From Humulus lupulus (lineage: Eukaryota > Streptophyta > Magnoliopsida > Rosales > Cannabaceae): a stretch of DNA of 64,000 nt. Positions 1 through 11,929 of this stretch are shown here, piece after piece. The DNA lies in contig NC_084793.1 in NCBI RefSeq assembly GCF_963169125.1, positions 93,515,071-93,579,070 of the forward strand, given 5' to 3'. Below the pieces are notes generated by a model. The model ran no database searches, was not told where the DNA came from, and saw nothing but the letters and a program-made list of their open reading frames with translations. Within the stretch, counting starts at the first letter, position 1; every line of letters starts with the position of its first letter. A program made the position numbers and the translations under genes.

Positions 1-201
1 AGTTCATTATCTCAATCTCGATCCTCTTGTACCAATATGAGATTAAGATCACACAGATAAACTTTGGAATTTTATGATATTTACTTAATATTATCAACAT
101 AATATCGAACATAATGTATATATATAATAATTCAATTCAATTATTTATTTTATTTAAAATATTTGTCAACTACAATTGCTTTAAGGGCACTATTCACAAC
201 A
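1..201 (-). mobile_element. End of a copia LTR, family A
   Basis: This piece matches, base for base over long runs, the last 200 bases of the LTRs of element C1 (15054-15252 and 60660-60860), ending in cacaaca instead of cccaaca. In this family the plus-strand right edge is the 5' edge of the LTR, so the element reads on minus. The rest lies outside the window, so it may be a solo LTR or part of a whole element. Confidence 0.75.
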
Positions 202-970
202 TGATCTATTAATGAGACGGGTGCAAATTACTGTTTTAACATTCATTGACATTTTATCATTAACTCCCACTAAGTTCTTTGTAAATGATATTTCCATAAA
301 CTTAATTACAAAAATGAACACTCTATCATTTAACACTTGAACCAAGCTATAAGGAAATCATAGTTTCACTTTTTAAACTGAAGTTATAGATTTCATGTCT
401 ATAATAAATACTCCTACTCAATTATACTACCAAATCTCCAATATGTAAGTATGAGCTAGTCCGTAAGGTAAGCTGGTAACGAACAAATCAAAAGAATTGA
501 ATAATACAATTAGCAAAATATTAATGACTTAGAATTAAGATTGAATTAACCTATGATCAACGTTGTGATATGGTTAGATTAAATAATAACGATACTTACT
601 TATCTTATCAATAATCAATATTGGTTCAGTTCAATGTAACAAAATACATCCGATCTTATCTACTTGGACAATGGCTTGTATAAGATATCACATCCCGAAT
701 GTGTAAGTAGATCATATTGTAAATTACCAAATCAATGAAAATTCAATACATTGACTTAATATTAGGATTCGTTCTTTTGAACATATAATTACAATTATAA
801 TCCACTGTAACGTAGTAACTATAATTGTAATTATTTATATGTTCGAGATTTTATAAATGTTTGTATTATTCCAATAATCATGTAATAAAACAAGTAAGCA
901 ATACGATTATTAAACTAAATGAAAACTACTTATTTTATTGATAATATAAAATCGTGTTATATATCCAACA
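202..970 (-). mobile_element. Copia LTR fragment, family D, reversed
   Basis: Read on minus, this stretch follows the first part of the LTR at 33097-34956: it starts at the ccaaca edge (970) and shares the runs around atgttttatt, tacaatatgatctac, aagtagataagatcgga and atcatttacaaggaactaag. It is diverged and stops where the family-A LTR at 1-201 joins it. No coding remains. Confidence 0.6.
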
Positions 971-1773
971 TGACTTTATAAGAATATGAAACTTAACCAT
1001 TTGATTAAAAAAAATTAGAAGACATAATTTGGTAACGATAATTATTTGAGTATTAAAAAATAGAAAATAGCAAATATCTTATTTTGGTTTTAAAAGAAGA
1101 AAATTATACAAGTAATATACCTATATATTCGATACCAAAGAAGAGACGGAAGTGGTTAATTATGTGAGCCATGACTTCAGCAAATTAACCCTTTACTTGT
1201 ACCCCGTGACCTGTCCTGTCCTCGACTCTACTACTAAGTACTAATACAATTTCTATTTCTCACACTGTGCCCAAACCAAACCTTGACGTTACTTCTTCTT
1301 TCCATAAAAAAAAAGGAGTTTTGGACCATTTCACTCACGTCTCCTCCATTCCATTTTTTTGTTAATCCCTAAAGTAACCCTATTCGCTGTTATACCAAAT
1401 ATCTGCTCACCCGTTTTTCCTATAATCAATTGGCTCACAGTCAAAACGCTTCTTCCTATATTACGTGCACAATATATAAATATATATATATGGAACACAT
1501 TTATGATATACATATAACATTACGTGGCGAGAGTTGAAAAGTTTGAACTAAAAAAATTTAATTACCATTTAATTGTTCCATTGTTATCCACAAATTTTTC
1601 TTTAATTGTTATTAAAAAAAATGAAAATAAAGAAGAAGAAGTTATTTGTCCGCATAAAGCTAAAGCATCCACCTCTTTGCTTAGTTAGGTCTCTACTCAA
1701 AACAGTTGGCCAAAAGAGAGAGAGAAGAGCCAGTAGAATACTCAAGAGTGGAATCCCAATCTGGAAAAAGTAA

Positions 1774-1920
1774 CACGTGGCAGAGCTCGGCATCAGCAAC
1801 CGCCTTCCACCTGGCATTTTTCTAGGAGAACTCCGAAACAAATGGACGGCGTGATAACTTAGTTAATTGTTATTGAGTTTTGTCGGTTACCCCAATCATG
1901 TGAATCCCTGCTGCCACGTG
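1774..1920. promoter_or_regulatory. Two distal G-box (ABRE-like) sites
   Basis: CACGTG cores at 1774-1779 (followed by GC) and 1915-1920 (preceded by GC). Such cores bind bZIP/bHLH factors in plants. They lie 2.5-2.7 kb upstream of the ZAT start, so a role is only inferred. Confidence 0.3.
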
Positions 1921-2560
1921 TCCTCAAATCAAAATGATAAGCGCGTTGCGTGTCGTGTTCTTAACGGTTGTTAGCGCGTTCCTTAAGCCTTTTGTTCTAG
2001 TCCACTCTCTCACTGAGCTCACTACTGTGTTGTCATTTGACCTTAACACCCTCGTCTTGAGCTTGGTCATAATCTTATCTGTACATAAAATCTCAACCGT
2101 TGGATCATAATAGTTGGGCCAAATCTTTATCACCTTACTAGTGGGTTGCCTACATTTAGTGCTAAGTACATTCAATATCTCCACTAACACATGGGGGTAA
2201 GATTTGTTACAGACTTTTCTCTCAACATAAAATGAGAACACAATTTTCAAATATGAACGCCTAAAACCATAATTTCAATAATATATATATATATCAATAT
2301 AATAAATGAACTAGATATTTAGATGAACGTAGTGCCATGGAGGAAAGAGCGTTGAAGTATCCCAAATCTAATAGCCATGACTTTGAAGTTTGAACATTCA
2401 ACATTAAACTTTCAAAGAGTACACCTTTTAGTAAGTTTTTGGTGGTATATAAATAGTAAAAGTGGCTTATCGTTTCTTATTACTTTCTAGAACTAAAAGA
2501 ATTAGTAAAATGAAAAAATTGAAAACGCGAGAGAACAGTAGTTATGGTATAAAAGCTACA

Positions 2561-2744
2561 CACGTGGCTAATAATACACATTTTGTAATCAAGTTGAAGT
2601 TTTTTTTTTCAACTAACCAACCAACCAACCATCAACGACCGAGAAAAAAAATGTTATGTTTACAAACAGGGCTTTTAGCTTTTATGTTTAGGGGCGGATA
2701 TCCCTAAGGTAAGACCCAAGGCCATGTCTACTGAGTAGCACGTG
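2561..2744. promoter_or_regulatory. Two G-box sites
   Basis: CACGTGGC at 2561-2568 fits the ABA-response element core, and a second CACGTG is at 2739-2744. ABA and osmotic-stress induction is known for ZAT10-type genes. The link to this gene is inferred from position only (1.7-1.9 kb upstream). Confidence 0.3.
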
Positions 2745-4217
2745 AGCCCACGCGCCGGAGAATTAGGTGTTTTATTTTTATTTATTTTCTGTTAAATTAA
2801 AATAATCTTAACGAAAAATCGAGAATTTTCGAAAAATTACGGAGAACAGAGAGTTTTTACGCGTTTGTTCTAGAGTTTTGTTATACGTTTTGTGACGTCA
2901 TGAGAAGGAAGGTCGTAAAACATATATTCAAGAAAAAAAAAATACAAGCAGCACGTTATGGAGAGACCAGAAGTATAAAAATACTACGGCTCTCCTTTGT
3001 TTTATTTCTACTTAAAAATAAATAAATATTTTTTTCTTTATCTAAAATTAAAATAAATTATTTATATGCATGTATGATTTTCTGTTACGTGCCCTATAAT
3101 TTAGTTGGGTTTTATGATAAGAGCAAGCAGGTTGATGACATATATTTTGATCAACTGTATTGAGAATAATGAATCAAATAATAAAAAAACAAAGAAAGAA
3201 CAGAAAATACTTGACACTTGGGTATAACAAATTAGGCCTATCATTTCATCAATATTCAATCCTTATCCATTATAAAGCTAAAAAGCAATAAATTTGAGGG
3301 GTCATCTTACCAAATAATCAAGTTTGTTCATTTCTTTCATGTAATGGATTTTTTTTTTAAAAAAAAAAACTATGTTATCAATATTTATAATTGTAACCAG
3401 ATTTTGTAATAAATTTCAATGTTCTGTTTCGTTTGTTTCTTCTTCTTGATTGGTCCGTTTTTTTTAAAAAAATTATTAGAACATATAATATATATGGACA
3501 ATTATAGCATTACTTGTTAAAAATAAATAATTAAATTGAGATTCAGTATATGCTTAAACAACCACTTATAGTGGCACTCTTTTATGACACTGAGGTCAAC
3601 AATAGAATATAATCAAGTTACGCAATAATAGTAAGAATAATTAAAGAAAGACTTGTTATCAAATTGAGTTACTGACCCATTTGATCAATCCTTGCACACA
3701 ACAATTGCTAATGGTTTCAGTATTAATATTCAATAGGTACATTTAAATTTGACATTATAATTTATAACTTTTGTTAATGGATATGATTAATTTTTTAATA
3801 GGAGTGACAGAATAGAACAGATAATAATAGCTCAAGTACACTGTTGTTCAATTATTAAACACCTTGCAACTAATTAAAAAATAAAAGGTTGTTGTGAAGT
3901 AAGCAAAGCAATACATACAAGTTCCAAGCCCCAAAAAAGAAAAGAAAAAGGAAACAAGGATAGACCATAGAAAGTAGCGTGGTGGACACGCCCCAAAATC
4001 AAGTTGGTCTAGTAGCATTAATATAAAACTAATTTGATAAGTGTTGTGTTGTGATATGGTGTTTTGTAGGGTTAAAAGACTTTAAAGAAAGAAAAAAAAG
4101 AATGAAGAAGATTAATAGAAGGTGTGTAGTAGCACTGATTTGACTTGGAATAAGTCCTCTTATTAAGCTCAGTCACCGCCTCCAGCCTCCCCCCCACTCC
4201 TACTCTTTTCTTCTTAG

Positions 4218-4223
4218 TTGACC
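4218..4223 (+). promoter_or_regulatory. W-box in proximal promoter
   Basis: TTGACC lies 66 bases upstream of the TATA box; another TTGACC is at 2037-2042. WRKY factors bind this core, and ZAT10-type genes are known to respond to wounding and defence signals. Function is inferred. Confidence 0.35.
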
Positions 4224-4283
4224 GACTTCACTTCCCCCACCAAGTAAACCAACCCACCACGCCTTATTCTTCACTTGTGATAA

Positions 4284-4291
4284 TATATATA
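4284..4291 (+). promoter_or_regulatory. TATA box of the ZAT gene
   Basis: TATATATA followed by ACACACCCTC, 176 bases upstream of the ATG. A start about 30 bases downstream would give a 5' leader of roughly 145 bases. That leader is rich in C, T and A and has no convincing upstream ATG frame. Confidence 0.6.
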
Positions 4292-4466
4292 CACACCCTC
4301 ATAACCTTTTCCTACACTCACTCTTCACCAAATTCTTTACTCTCTTCTCACCCCAAAAATAACAAACCCCTAAAAGAACAAGAAAAAGGAGATCTTATTA
4401 TAGCTTTGCTTTCTCAACTTCACTCAAAGATTTACACATACACACACACAAAAGAAAGAGAAGAAA

Positions 4467-5306
4467 ATGGCCTTAGAAGCTCTCAATTCTCCAACCACGG
4501 CTAACCCATTCTCCACCTACAACCAAGACGCCGAGACTCTCCAATTCCACGAGCCATGGATCAAGCGCAAGCGCTCCAAGCGCCCACGTCTCGAACAAGA
4601 CCACCCTTCGCCGCCATCCGAAGAAGAGTACCTTGCTCTCTGCCTAATCATGCTCGCTCGTAGCGGTGGTTCCGCCACCTCTTCCCCGCCTGCCAACTCC
4701 TCATCTTCCGCTCAGGGACCCGCTCACGATGGTGGAGCTCATCGCCTACCTCCGCAGCCGCCATCTCTGAAGCTTTCTTACAAGTGCAGCGTATGTAACA
4801 AGGCTTTTACTTCTTACCAGGCCCTCGGCGGCCATAAGGCTAGCCACCGTAAATCATCCAACTCCTCCTCTGATGGCGCCGCCACCGCCGCCGCTGATAA
4901 CGTTTCCACGACTACTGTTTCTACAACTGTCCCAGCTTCCAGTGGTAGGACCCACGAGTGCTCCATCTGCCACAAGACCTTCCCCACCGGACAGGCTTTG
5001 GGCGGTCACAAGCGGTGCCACTATGACGGTGGAAGTGGAAATAGTGCCTCTGGGGGTGGCGTTACGTCATCTGAAGGTGCCGCTTCGAGCATGAGCCACA
5101 GCCACAGCCATAACCAGAGTCAGATCAGTCAACGGGGTTTCGACCTTAATATGCCGGCTTTGCCGGAATTCTGGCCTGGTTTTACAATTGAAGTGAACAA
5201 CAAGAAAAGTCAACTTTCCGGCATCGACCAAGAGGTGGAGAGCCCCTTGCCGATGAAGAAACCACGGTTGTCGAATCTGGAAGACTTCGGTGTTTCACGG
5301 AACTGA
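4467..5306 (+). CDS. ZAT10: C2H2 zinc-finger transcriptional repressor, ZAT10/STZ type (C1-2i)
   Basis: 279 aa, one exon, stop TGA. Domains in order: MALEAL start typical of ZAT10; basic B-box KRKRSKRPR (33-41), a nuclear signal; L-box [16 protein letters not shown] (52-67); finger 1 with C107, C110, H123, H127 and QALGGH (118-123); serine-rich linker; finger 2 with C165, C168, H181, H185 and QALGGH (176-181); EAR repression motif FDLNMP (225-230); C-terminal PMKKPR (262-267). The family binds A(G/C)T-type sites in the nucleus and represses targets in drought, salt, cold, ABA and wounding responses. All zinc ligands are present, so the gene looks functional. The start follows AAA, with the B-box at the expected distance. 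Length is near that of Arabidopsis ZAT10 but with a longer Ser/Ala-rich linker. Closest alternatives are ZAT6 or AZF-type paralogues. It lies 1.26 kb from the CACTA-type edge. Confidence 0.95.
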   Translation: MALEALNSPTTANPFSTYNQDAETLQFHEPWIKRKRSKRPRLEQDHPSPPSEEEYLALCLIMLARSGGSATSSPPANSSSSAQGPAHDGGAHRLPPQPPSLKLSYKCSVCNKAFTSYQALGGHKASHRKSSNSSSDGAATAAADNVSTTTVSTTVPASSGRTHECSICHKTFPTGQALGGHKRCHYDGGSGNSASGGGVTSSEGAASSMSHSHSHNQSQISQRGFDLNMPALPEFWPGFTIEVNNKKSQLSGIDQEVESPLPMKKPRLSNLEDFGVSRN

Positions 5307-6568
5307 ATTGATTCATCTTAGGATTTACATGATTATCATTCTTGAAGAAATCTTTTTAGTATTATTATTTTGTTTGTCTGTACAGAAGATTTGTTCATTG
5401 TTTGTGAAACTTCTTACTTTAGTCTATTATTCTTGATTTTTACATATAATTCAATTCATCCAGATTTTCGTAAATTAGTTCACCACCATTTTATTTTTAC
5501 ATATGATGTTACGATTAGTTATTGGTAGCATTATATATTTAATGAATTTTGGACTATCAGTTTTTATTACTAAATAATGTTCCCTTTTTTTTTCTCTCTC
5601 TCTAAAGCCTGAAAGATAACTACTAATCCTTTAAAAAAAATTAATAATAAAATTTTTGAAGCATTAATACTGTAAATTAATTAACACCTAAAATTTGAAT
5701 CCTTACTGATAAGAAACAGTAGGGAGTGGCTAATGCGTCCCTGTGAACTTCCGTAAAGGAAATGAGGACAAAAGTGGTACGAAGTTTCCCAGCTCGAATT
5801 ATATGTGGTAGCATCACTAAATTATTGAAATTGGATTAGTATCAATATTCATTCAAGGTCAAAAAAGTCAGAGTCAATATCGTATTTGTATTTTGTTTTT
5901 GCTTGTGTGTGAAAAAAGAATAGTATAATATGGACCGCGTGGACAGCGGAGCTACAGCAGGCAAGCATGTAGGCGATGATGGTGGTAGTAGTGGTGTGTA
6001 AGTTAACAACTTCAAATAAATTTATACAAGTATTATGTATGAGCCATGAGGAACCAATTCAAAGGACCAGAGGTAGCCCACGTTAGTATTTATTTAGGTT
6101 TAGATTGACATGTAGTTGTAGTAGTGGCGTCTATAGTTAAGGCTCTCTCAAAACTACAGGACTCTTTCTTTGTATATATCTATATATAATTCCCCATGTG
6201 GTTCGGGCCCTTTAATGCACACGTTCACATCATATCATATGATTCCTCACCCTTTCGGCAACATATGATGTGCCCCCTTTTGCCTTGCTTTACACACTAG
6301 TTACACACATTGCTCAAATTCTTTCAACTTCACCAAAGCACCCATTAATTTTTATTTTATTTTTTTGATAGAAAATGTAGTTACACTTAGATATATTACA
6401 TTTTAGTTCAAAACATACTCAGGTGAACCCCATCTTTTACAAATAGTGATCTTTAAGTCAAACACAACCCCCAGCAGAGAAACTTCGGGTCATTGCATAG
6501 TTTTGATCTCGCTTTTCAATGCTAACATCACATTCTTTGGCATATCTCTAGGGAAGCCGAGTGTCAAA
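5307..6568. other. ZAT 3' end and downstream intergenic region
   Basis: The first 250 bases are T-rich and should contain the 3' UTR and poly(A) site; no canonical AATAAA is at an obvious place. From 5600 to 6568 the sequence is AT-rich with no supported gene or transposon. A tatatctatatata run at 6174-6187 is not followed by a credible gene. Confidence 0.45.
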
Positions 6569-7237
6569 CACTACAAGAAAAGAAGTTTACAACAACGACT
6601 TTTTTCATCGCTATAGATCTAGAAGTCGTCACAAAAAAGTCATCACTGTAGATCCGTATGTGTAGGGTCCTACAGCGACGACAACATGTCATCGTCGCAG
6701 TAGGACTTTGATATAGTGACGACATGTCGGTCGCAATAAGAAATCTCTTTTTTTTGGTCAAAATGTGTCGTCGCAGTAGGCATGTGCAAAATTTGAATTT
6801 TAAAAACTTCTTCTGCGACCACATGTCGTTGCAATAGGTCCGTGAACCCCACACTCTATGACAACAACATGTTGTCGCAGAATAGAGGTGCAGTTCACGG
6901 ACCTACTGCGACGACATGTGGTTGCAGTAGGGTCACGAAATCTCAGTATTTCATGTTCTGCATGTACTCTACTGCGACGACTTGTCGTCGCTGTAGGTTT
7001 ATTTATTTTTAAAAAAAATTATTTTAGTATTAATTAAATCTACTTATAAATAAAACCATTTTATTTAATGAAAATATAATTTAATATTAATAAAAATTAT
7101 AAATATTTAACATAAATTATATTAATATGAAATCAAAATAAAAATAATTTAGTTCAACTTAGTACAAAAGTAAGTAGTCTTCAAAATGTAGAAAACAACA
7201 AAAATATTAATAATTTTAAAATCATAACACAACCAAA
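6569..7237 (-). mobile_element. CACTA-type transposon terminus with subterminal repeats
   Basis: The edge reads CACTACAAGAAAA (6569-6581), the standard 13-base terminus of plant CACTA (En/Spm-like) elements. From 6580 to 6990 follow several direct and inverted copies of a core like GCGACGACATGTCGTCGC, each next to CTACAG or CAGTAG; such arrays bind the transposase in this superfamily. The adjoining minus-strand transposase-like gene ends at 7238, so this is the element's 3' end. Bases 7000-7237 are AT-rich and non-coding. The base triplet outside the edge is aaa. Confidence 0.7.
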
Positions 7238-7862
7238 CTAAATGTCATCTAAATCAATCCCAAAGTCGCCATCATCGTCGTGCTGTTGTGGTGGCTGTTG
7301 CGATGCCTGCTGTGGTTGAATTTGGCCTAAGCCTGGAAAGTTTGCCATCATGGACTATATCATATTCATGTCCAAGTTCACAGGTTGAAATTGTGGGACT
7401 GGAGTATTCGGGCTGGAAGCTTGCATAAATTACTGCATTTGGAGAAAGTTGTTGTTCTAGGTCATGATGAATTGACTGAAGTGTTGAACCATTGACTGGA
7501 AAGCTTCGACTGGCTGTCTCGATATCATCATATTCGCCATGTTCATCGAAATATTTTTTCTTTCTACCTTTTCTATCTTTGTAGCGATCCTAAAACTCCC
7601 GCTCAATGTCGCTCAATATCAATCGCCACTCGGGGAGATCTTTGGGGAGAACAAAATATTCCTTAAAAAGAAAACTTGTTAGAATTTTGAAATTATAAAA
7701 AACATTACATGTGAATATCTTTATAAATTTACCTCAAATTTTCCCATTAATCCTATCTTGTCTGCATCTGGAATACTCTGTCACATATCATAATATAACG
7801 ACACATGGTGACCAAAAGGTTACCAATAAGCCTTGTAAATAATGTCCCACGATCACCAACTG
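7238..7862 (-). pseudogene. CACTA-associated transposase-like gene, 3' exons
   Basis: On minus the frame runs from the break at 7862 through GDRGTLFTRLIGN, then DADKIGLMGKFE. An intron (GTAAAT to TTTTTAAG, about 7665-7733) follows, then EYFVLPKDLPEWRLILSDIE, a basic KDRKGRKKKYFDEH stretch, a Met/Gln-rich coil and an acidic end DDDGDFGIDLDDI with TAG at 7238-7240. The style (basic stretch, Met/Gln coil, acidic tail) fits the plant Transposase_24-like proteins carried by CACTA elements; that family call is from memory of the pattern. In-frame TAG/TAA codons and at least one frameshift break it. The 5' part continues at 61856-61919, beyond the 54-kb insertion. Confidence 0.55.
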
Positions 7863-8193
7863 TGTAACGCCCCAATTTCCCTAATATGGCTTAGTGCTTG
7901 GATTAGGGGACCGGGAGGCAATAATTGAGATAATTAGGTGTTTATGTGTTATGAGCATGTTATTATGTGAATTGTATTATCATATGATCATGCTTGCATG
8001 TTTAAGTGTATTAAATATGCATGTGGGTCTGTTTCTTATTAGAAGAGCATTTTCGTAATTTTGACCCGCTAAGGGTATAATTGTAAATATGCATGATATA
8101 TAATTGTGACCACATTATTATGTGGATATATTTGAGTTACATGACATGAGACAATTCTAGGGGGCAAGTTAATATAAAAGTCAAAATGGGGTA

Positions 8194-8979
8194 TGTCGAC
8201 GCGGTTCTTCGCCAACAGGTAATTAAGGAAAGAAAGAGGAAGGGATTAGTGCTTATGTTGAACCGAAATAGATGAATGATCTTGGAAATGGAATGGTGAC
8301 ACCAAATACGTTTTTTTAGGTGGTTCAAAGGTTAAAATCCTTCTACTCCACCAGTCAATATTATTGCTATATGTTTGGTATTCTTTTACAGGGTATTTCT
8401 TACAATATAGAATCCAACCCTTTGTAACTCCCAGGGTCTCCATATTTATAGGAGAAGGCACCTGGGAGTTGGTAAGAAGGTCATCCCGTGACCTTCTCAC
8501 CTATCATGTCAACTCTGTGACATTCATAATTAATTCCTAAACCTGACACATAAGTGTGGTCAAATCAATAGGTAAGGGGATAATGGGTCGCACGACCCAA
8601 CCCAGTCGTGGGTGTCTGAATACGCACGTTCATGCTACGTGTCCGAGAAGTCAGGGATATATCAGACACGTGATGTCTGATATATGCACGTTTACCTTGC
8701 GTGGTTGACTTTATAAAGGGTCATAGCCTCCAACTCTAGCTCGTACCACGAGCTAGATGCTTCCCTCGACCTGCGGCCTTCAGAGTCCAACTCAGTCCTT
8801 AAGCAATCTTGGCGAACCTTTGGGCTACCTCGAGCTAAAGAGGTAGGATCTTATGATGGCAGCTCCGGTCTTGGGGATGTCCACGTGGTAGTCATGATTA
8901 GGCCGTATCCCAGCTCGCTAACAGCCCGTGAGAAAATTAGGGCGTACAAGGTAAAATACACAGCTCAGGGCGAGCTTAG
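8194..8979 (-). repeat. 786-bp dispersed repeat R, copy 1
   Basis: Inserted in the old gypsy LTR; gggta flanks it (8189-8193 and 8980-8984), and removing it restores an aaatggggtattttggtaatt run typical of this LTR. It begins TGTCGACGCGGTTCTTCGCC and shares start, TATA-like segment (atatttataggagaagg, read on minus) and length with copy 2 at 59126-59907. It has no coding. It could be a solo LTR or TRIM-type element read on minus, although the far edge does not end in CA. Confidence 0.6.
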
Positions 8980-9652
8980 GGGTATTTTGGTAATTTGGTA
9001 AATTATCAAGAATTACAGAGTAACGGGAATCAATTGATGAATATTGGTTTGATATATTATTTGGGATTAACGGGAATCCTAGGGGAAAAAGACTAAAATG
9101 CCCTTGGGTATGCTTTGGGGGCTAAGTTATGGGCTAGGGGTAGATTGGTCTTTTGGTCACCTAACTAGTGTGATGTGGGCTAAGGCTGAGGAGTCTAGAT
9201 TCATTCACACTCTCAGCTTGATCTTCCTCTCTTGGTGTTCACTTAGGAGCTTTGAGGAGATTTTGTCTAGAAACCAAGCCAAGTCTAATTTTGGTGAAGA
9301 TTGAAGGGAAGCCTTATGAAGTAGCAGCTTTGGACTGGGAATAGAGGCTACAGGGTCGTCATCAACCTCAGAGAATTCAAATTCAGAGGTGAGACCCCCT
9401 TGTTTTGAGTTTCCAATGGTGTTCTTAAGTTTTATGATTTTGATTCCTAGTTTAAGGTTTTATGGGTGTTTGTGATGAGTTGAACATTGGGTTTTGTCGC
9501 CTAGGCTTAGTATTATGTTTTTGTGGCTGGAATCGTGTTAGAAACTCTGATTTTGGGTCAAATTTGGGGTATGTTTTGCTGGTAATCACAGGTTTAAAGA
9601 TTTGGGGAAGAACACCTTAGTTCTGAGCAGATTTTTGGCTTCTGGCGACTTA

Positions 9653-9905
9653 GCGCGACCGCACTAGGTTGTAGCGCAATCGCACTAGTGTCCCAAAAAA
9701 GGGGAGATTGAGCTCGATTTGGGGGGCACGAGTTGAGGGGCGAGACCGCACTAGGTTGTAGCGCGATCGCGCTAGTGTCCCAGAAAAGGGGAGATTGAGC
9801 TCGATTTGGGGGGCACGAGTTGAGGGGCGCGACCGCGCTAACGGCCCAGAAGTCTCAATTTTCCTGTGGGCACAACCGCGCCAAGGGCAAGCACGACTAC
9901 GCCAG
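9653..9905 (+). repeat. 87-bp tandem repeat and GC block in gypsy LTR
   Basis: Units start at 9653, 9740 and 9827 with GCG(C/A)GACCGC. Each has a second half near GCGATCGCGCTAG and a spacer with gagattgagctcgattt. About 2.3 copies are followed by more GCG-type half sites to 9905. It occupies the same relative place as the GC-palindrome blocks of the related LTRs. Confidence 0.75.
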
Positions 9906-11561
9906 GGGCCCCAAAACGCCAGTTCGCTGAACTTTAGGGCTAGTCTCGGGGGCTCAGGAATTCAATTTAGGAGCCCACTTGGGGGCTCAGGGGACATTTC
10001 TAGCACCTCGTTAATGGGAAACAATGGTTTTGAGGGTTATAGTTCAGTTTGGAGCTCGAGTTCTGGGGTTAATTCCTGATGGACATATACTTGTGTTGTG
10101 ACTAGGGTTTCCGCTAGGCTCGGGTCAGGGATAGCGCTCAGGGTCGTTTCATTATTTGCACGAAGATTGAGGTAAGAAACTGCACCCAATACGTGAAATA
10201 TATGTGATTAGGGCTTGGCCCAGCTGTTGAACATGGTTATGACTATGCTTTGACTGTTTTATTAGACATGTTTGTTGTTAACAAATCCTATTGTGTAGTG
10301 GAAATTGCAGTAATGGTAGTATCGTATACAACAAAAAAATTTCATATAAACAAATTTATATGAGGACCCTTTAATATGCAATATGTTAATCAATATAATA
10401 TGTATATGTAAAAATAATATGAAATGATTTACCTCTTGTTGCCTATTAAGAATCCTTTCATATATATTTTGATCTTCCTATCCTCGCTAGAGTACTCACA
10501 CCTAGATCTTCCAAGACATTATCTACACCTCAAGATGTGGGTGGGTGTAATGCCCCAAATTTCCTAATAAGGTTTAGGACCTTGATTAGGAGGCCGGGAG
10601 AGCCATAATTGATTTATTATAATATTTAATGATTATATGCATGTTTACGTGAATTATATTATTATATGATGGTGAATGCATGCATATGGGAGTATTTATT
10701 ATTATAAGGGTATTTTGGTAATTTGGCCACTGTGGGCGTAATTGTGTATTTTTGGTGTATGGTTGTGACTAATTAATATAGCCACATTATAAGGTGGGTT
10801 GGTTCGAGCTATTCGGCATGAGACGATCATGAGATGTAAGTGTTCGGTCTAATCATAACGGGTTTAAGTTCGGGGCTCGGGGTGAGTCTCGGGGTGGATT
10901 TAATGATTAGAGCACTACCGGGAATTAAAGGGTAATGGGATATGATTTATTGGTATTTGGGAATATTGAGAATAGCGGGAATTGGAGAGCGTTAATTATA
11001 ATTAACGAGATAGGCGGGAAAGGACGGTTTTACCCTCGGAAGCCTTTAGAGGGATTTATTTGGCCTAAGGGCATTATGGTCTTTTGACCTTAAGGATTTA
11101 TATCAGCCTTAGAGTGTTTAGAAGGCTGTGGAAAACAGAACAAAATAGAGACTTATCTCCTTCTCTCCCGTACAAGGTTTCTCCTCCATCTTTCTTTCAA
11201 ATTTTGAGAGCCATCTTGAGGTATTGAGCTAGGAAATCAAAGGTGGCAGCTAGGGAGCTGGTTTCAGCCATTAAAGGGGATTCAAAACCGTGTTTGAGGT
11301 GAGTTCCAGTTATGAATTTAATGGTGTGCTCTGTTTTTAAGCTTTAGTTTTCAGCTTGTGAATTTCTTGTAGAAAGCTTGGATTAATAGAAGTTTGGGTG
11401 ATGTTTTCTTTGGGCTTTGATGAAGGGGAGTGGTAGAGGATGTTTGGTGGTTGAATTGGGTGTTAGATTGAGGTTTGGGACAGTTTTGAAGGGCTGGTTT
11501 CAAGGGAAAACGCAGGGGGAAAATTCAGGTGTGTGCTGTCATTTTGCCTGATCTGGGCTGA

Positions 11562-11665
11562 GCGCCGCGGCGCAGCTGTGGTGCGCCGCGGCCCTTGGCA
11601 TCTGGCAGGGAGGCCCTCTCTGTCTGGAGGGCGCGCCGCGGCGCAGCTGGGGAGGGCCCCGGCCC
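11562..11665. repeat. GC-palindrome block in solo LTR
   Basis: GCGCCGCGGCGC, a perfect palindrome, occurs at 11562-11573 and 11633-11644, with a related GCGCCGCGGC at 11583-11592. The surroundings are AT-rich. Related LTRs hold other GC palindromes at this place. Confidence 0.8.
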
Positions 11666-11929
11666 TTAAGGTCATTTTAGCCCAAAATGGTGTTTTAAGC
11701 TTGGGGATTCAAGCCATAGGCCTCGGGGTTGAACCTAGTACCCGGTTAAGTGGGGATTGATGTCCCGGAGGCTAGATATTGGTTTGGGAATTTATGTTGA
11801 CCATTTTTATTGATGGTATCTTATATTTGGTTATGACTAGGTGACCGCTAAAGGACTAAAAGTTGATCGTTCTCAAGGGTCGTTCTTAAAATCATTCTAG
11901 CTCGAATCTGAGGTAAGAAAACTGCACCC

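Larger units (their letters stand above)
971..4283. other. Upstream intergenic region of the ZAT gene
   Basis: About 3.3 kb of AT-rich sequence with no supported gene or recognisable transposon. The short open frames here lack start context, domains or codon bias. Several plant stress-type promoter elements occur (listed separately), and poly-A/poly-T runs are common (for example 3351-3369). The last 200 bases (4140-4283) are pyrimidine-rich, as is usual just upstream of a plant core promoter. Confidence 0.5.
7863..10272 (+). mobile_element. Old gypsy LTR, left part
   Basis: Starts TGTAACGCCCCAATTTCC and is organised like the chromovirus-type LTRs at 10546-13071 and 50027-52663: aggtaagaaactgcaccc near 10170, a GC-rich block near 9650-9905, and an AT-rich start. 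It is flanked by aactg at 7858-7862, repeated at 61851-61855. Inside it a 786-bp repeat (8194-8979) inserted, and element C1 entered at 10272. There is no internal retroelement region of this family, so it is a solo LTR. Confidence 0.8.

Noticed and set aside
4277..4504. Frame overlapping the ZAT start
   Set aside because: Begins at GTG in the TATA region, has no coding character and overlaps the well-supported ZAT start in another frame.
9098..10079. Two frames of 68 and 94 codons
   Set aside because: Both lie in the old gypsy LTR, one over the 87-bp tandem repeat; LTRs of this family are non-coding.
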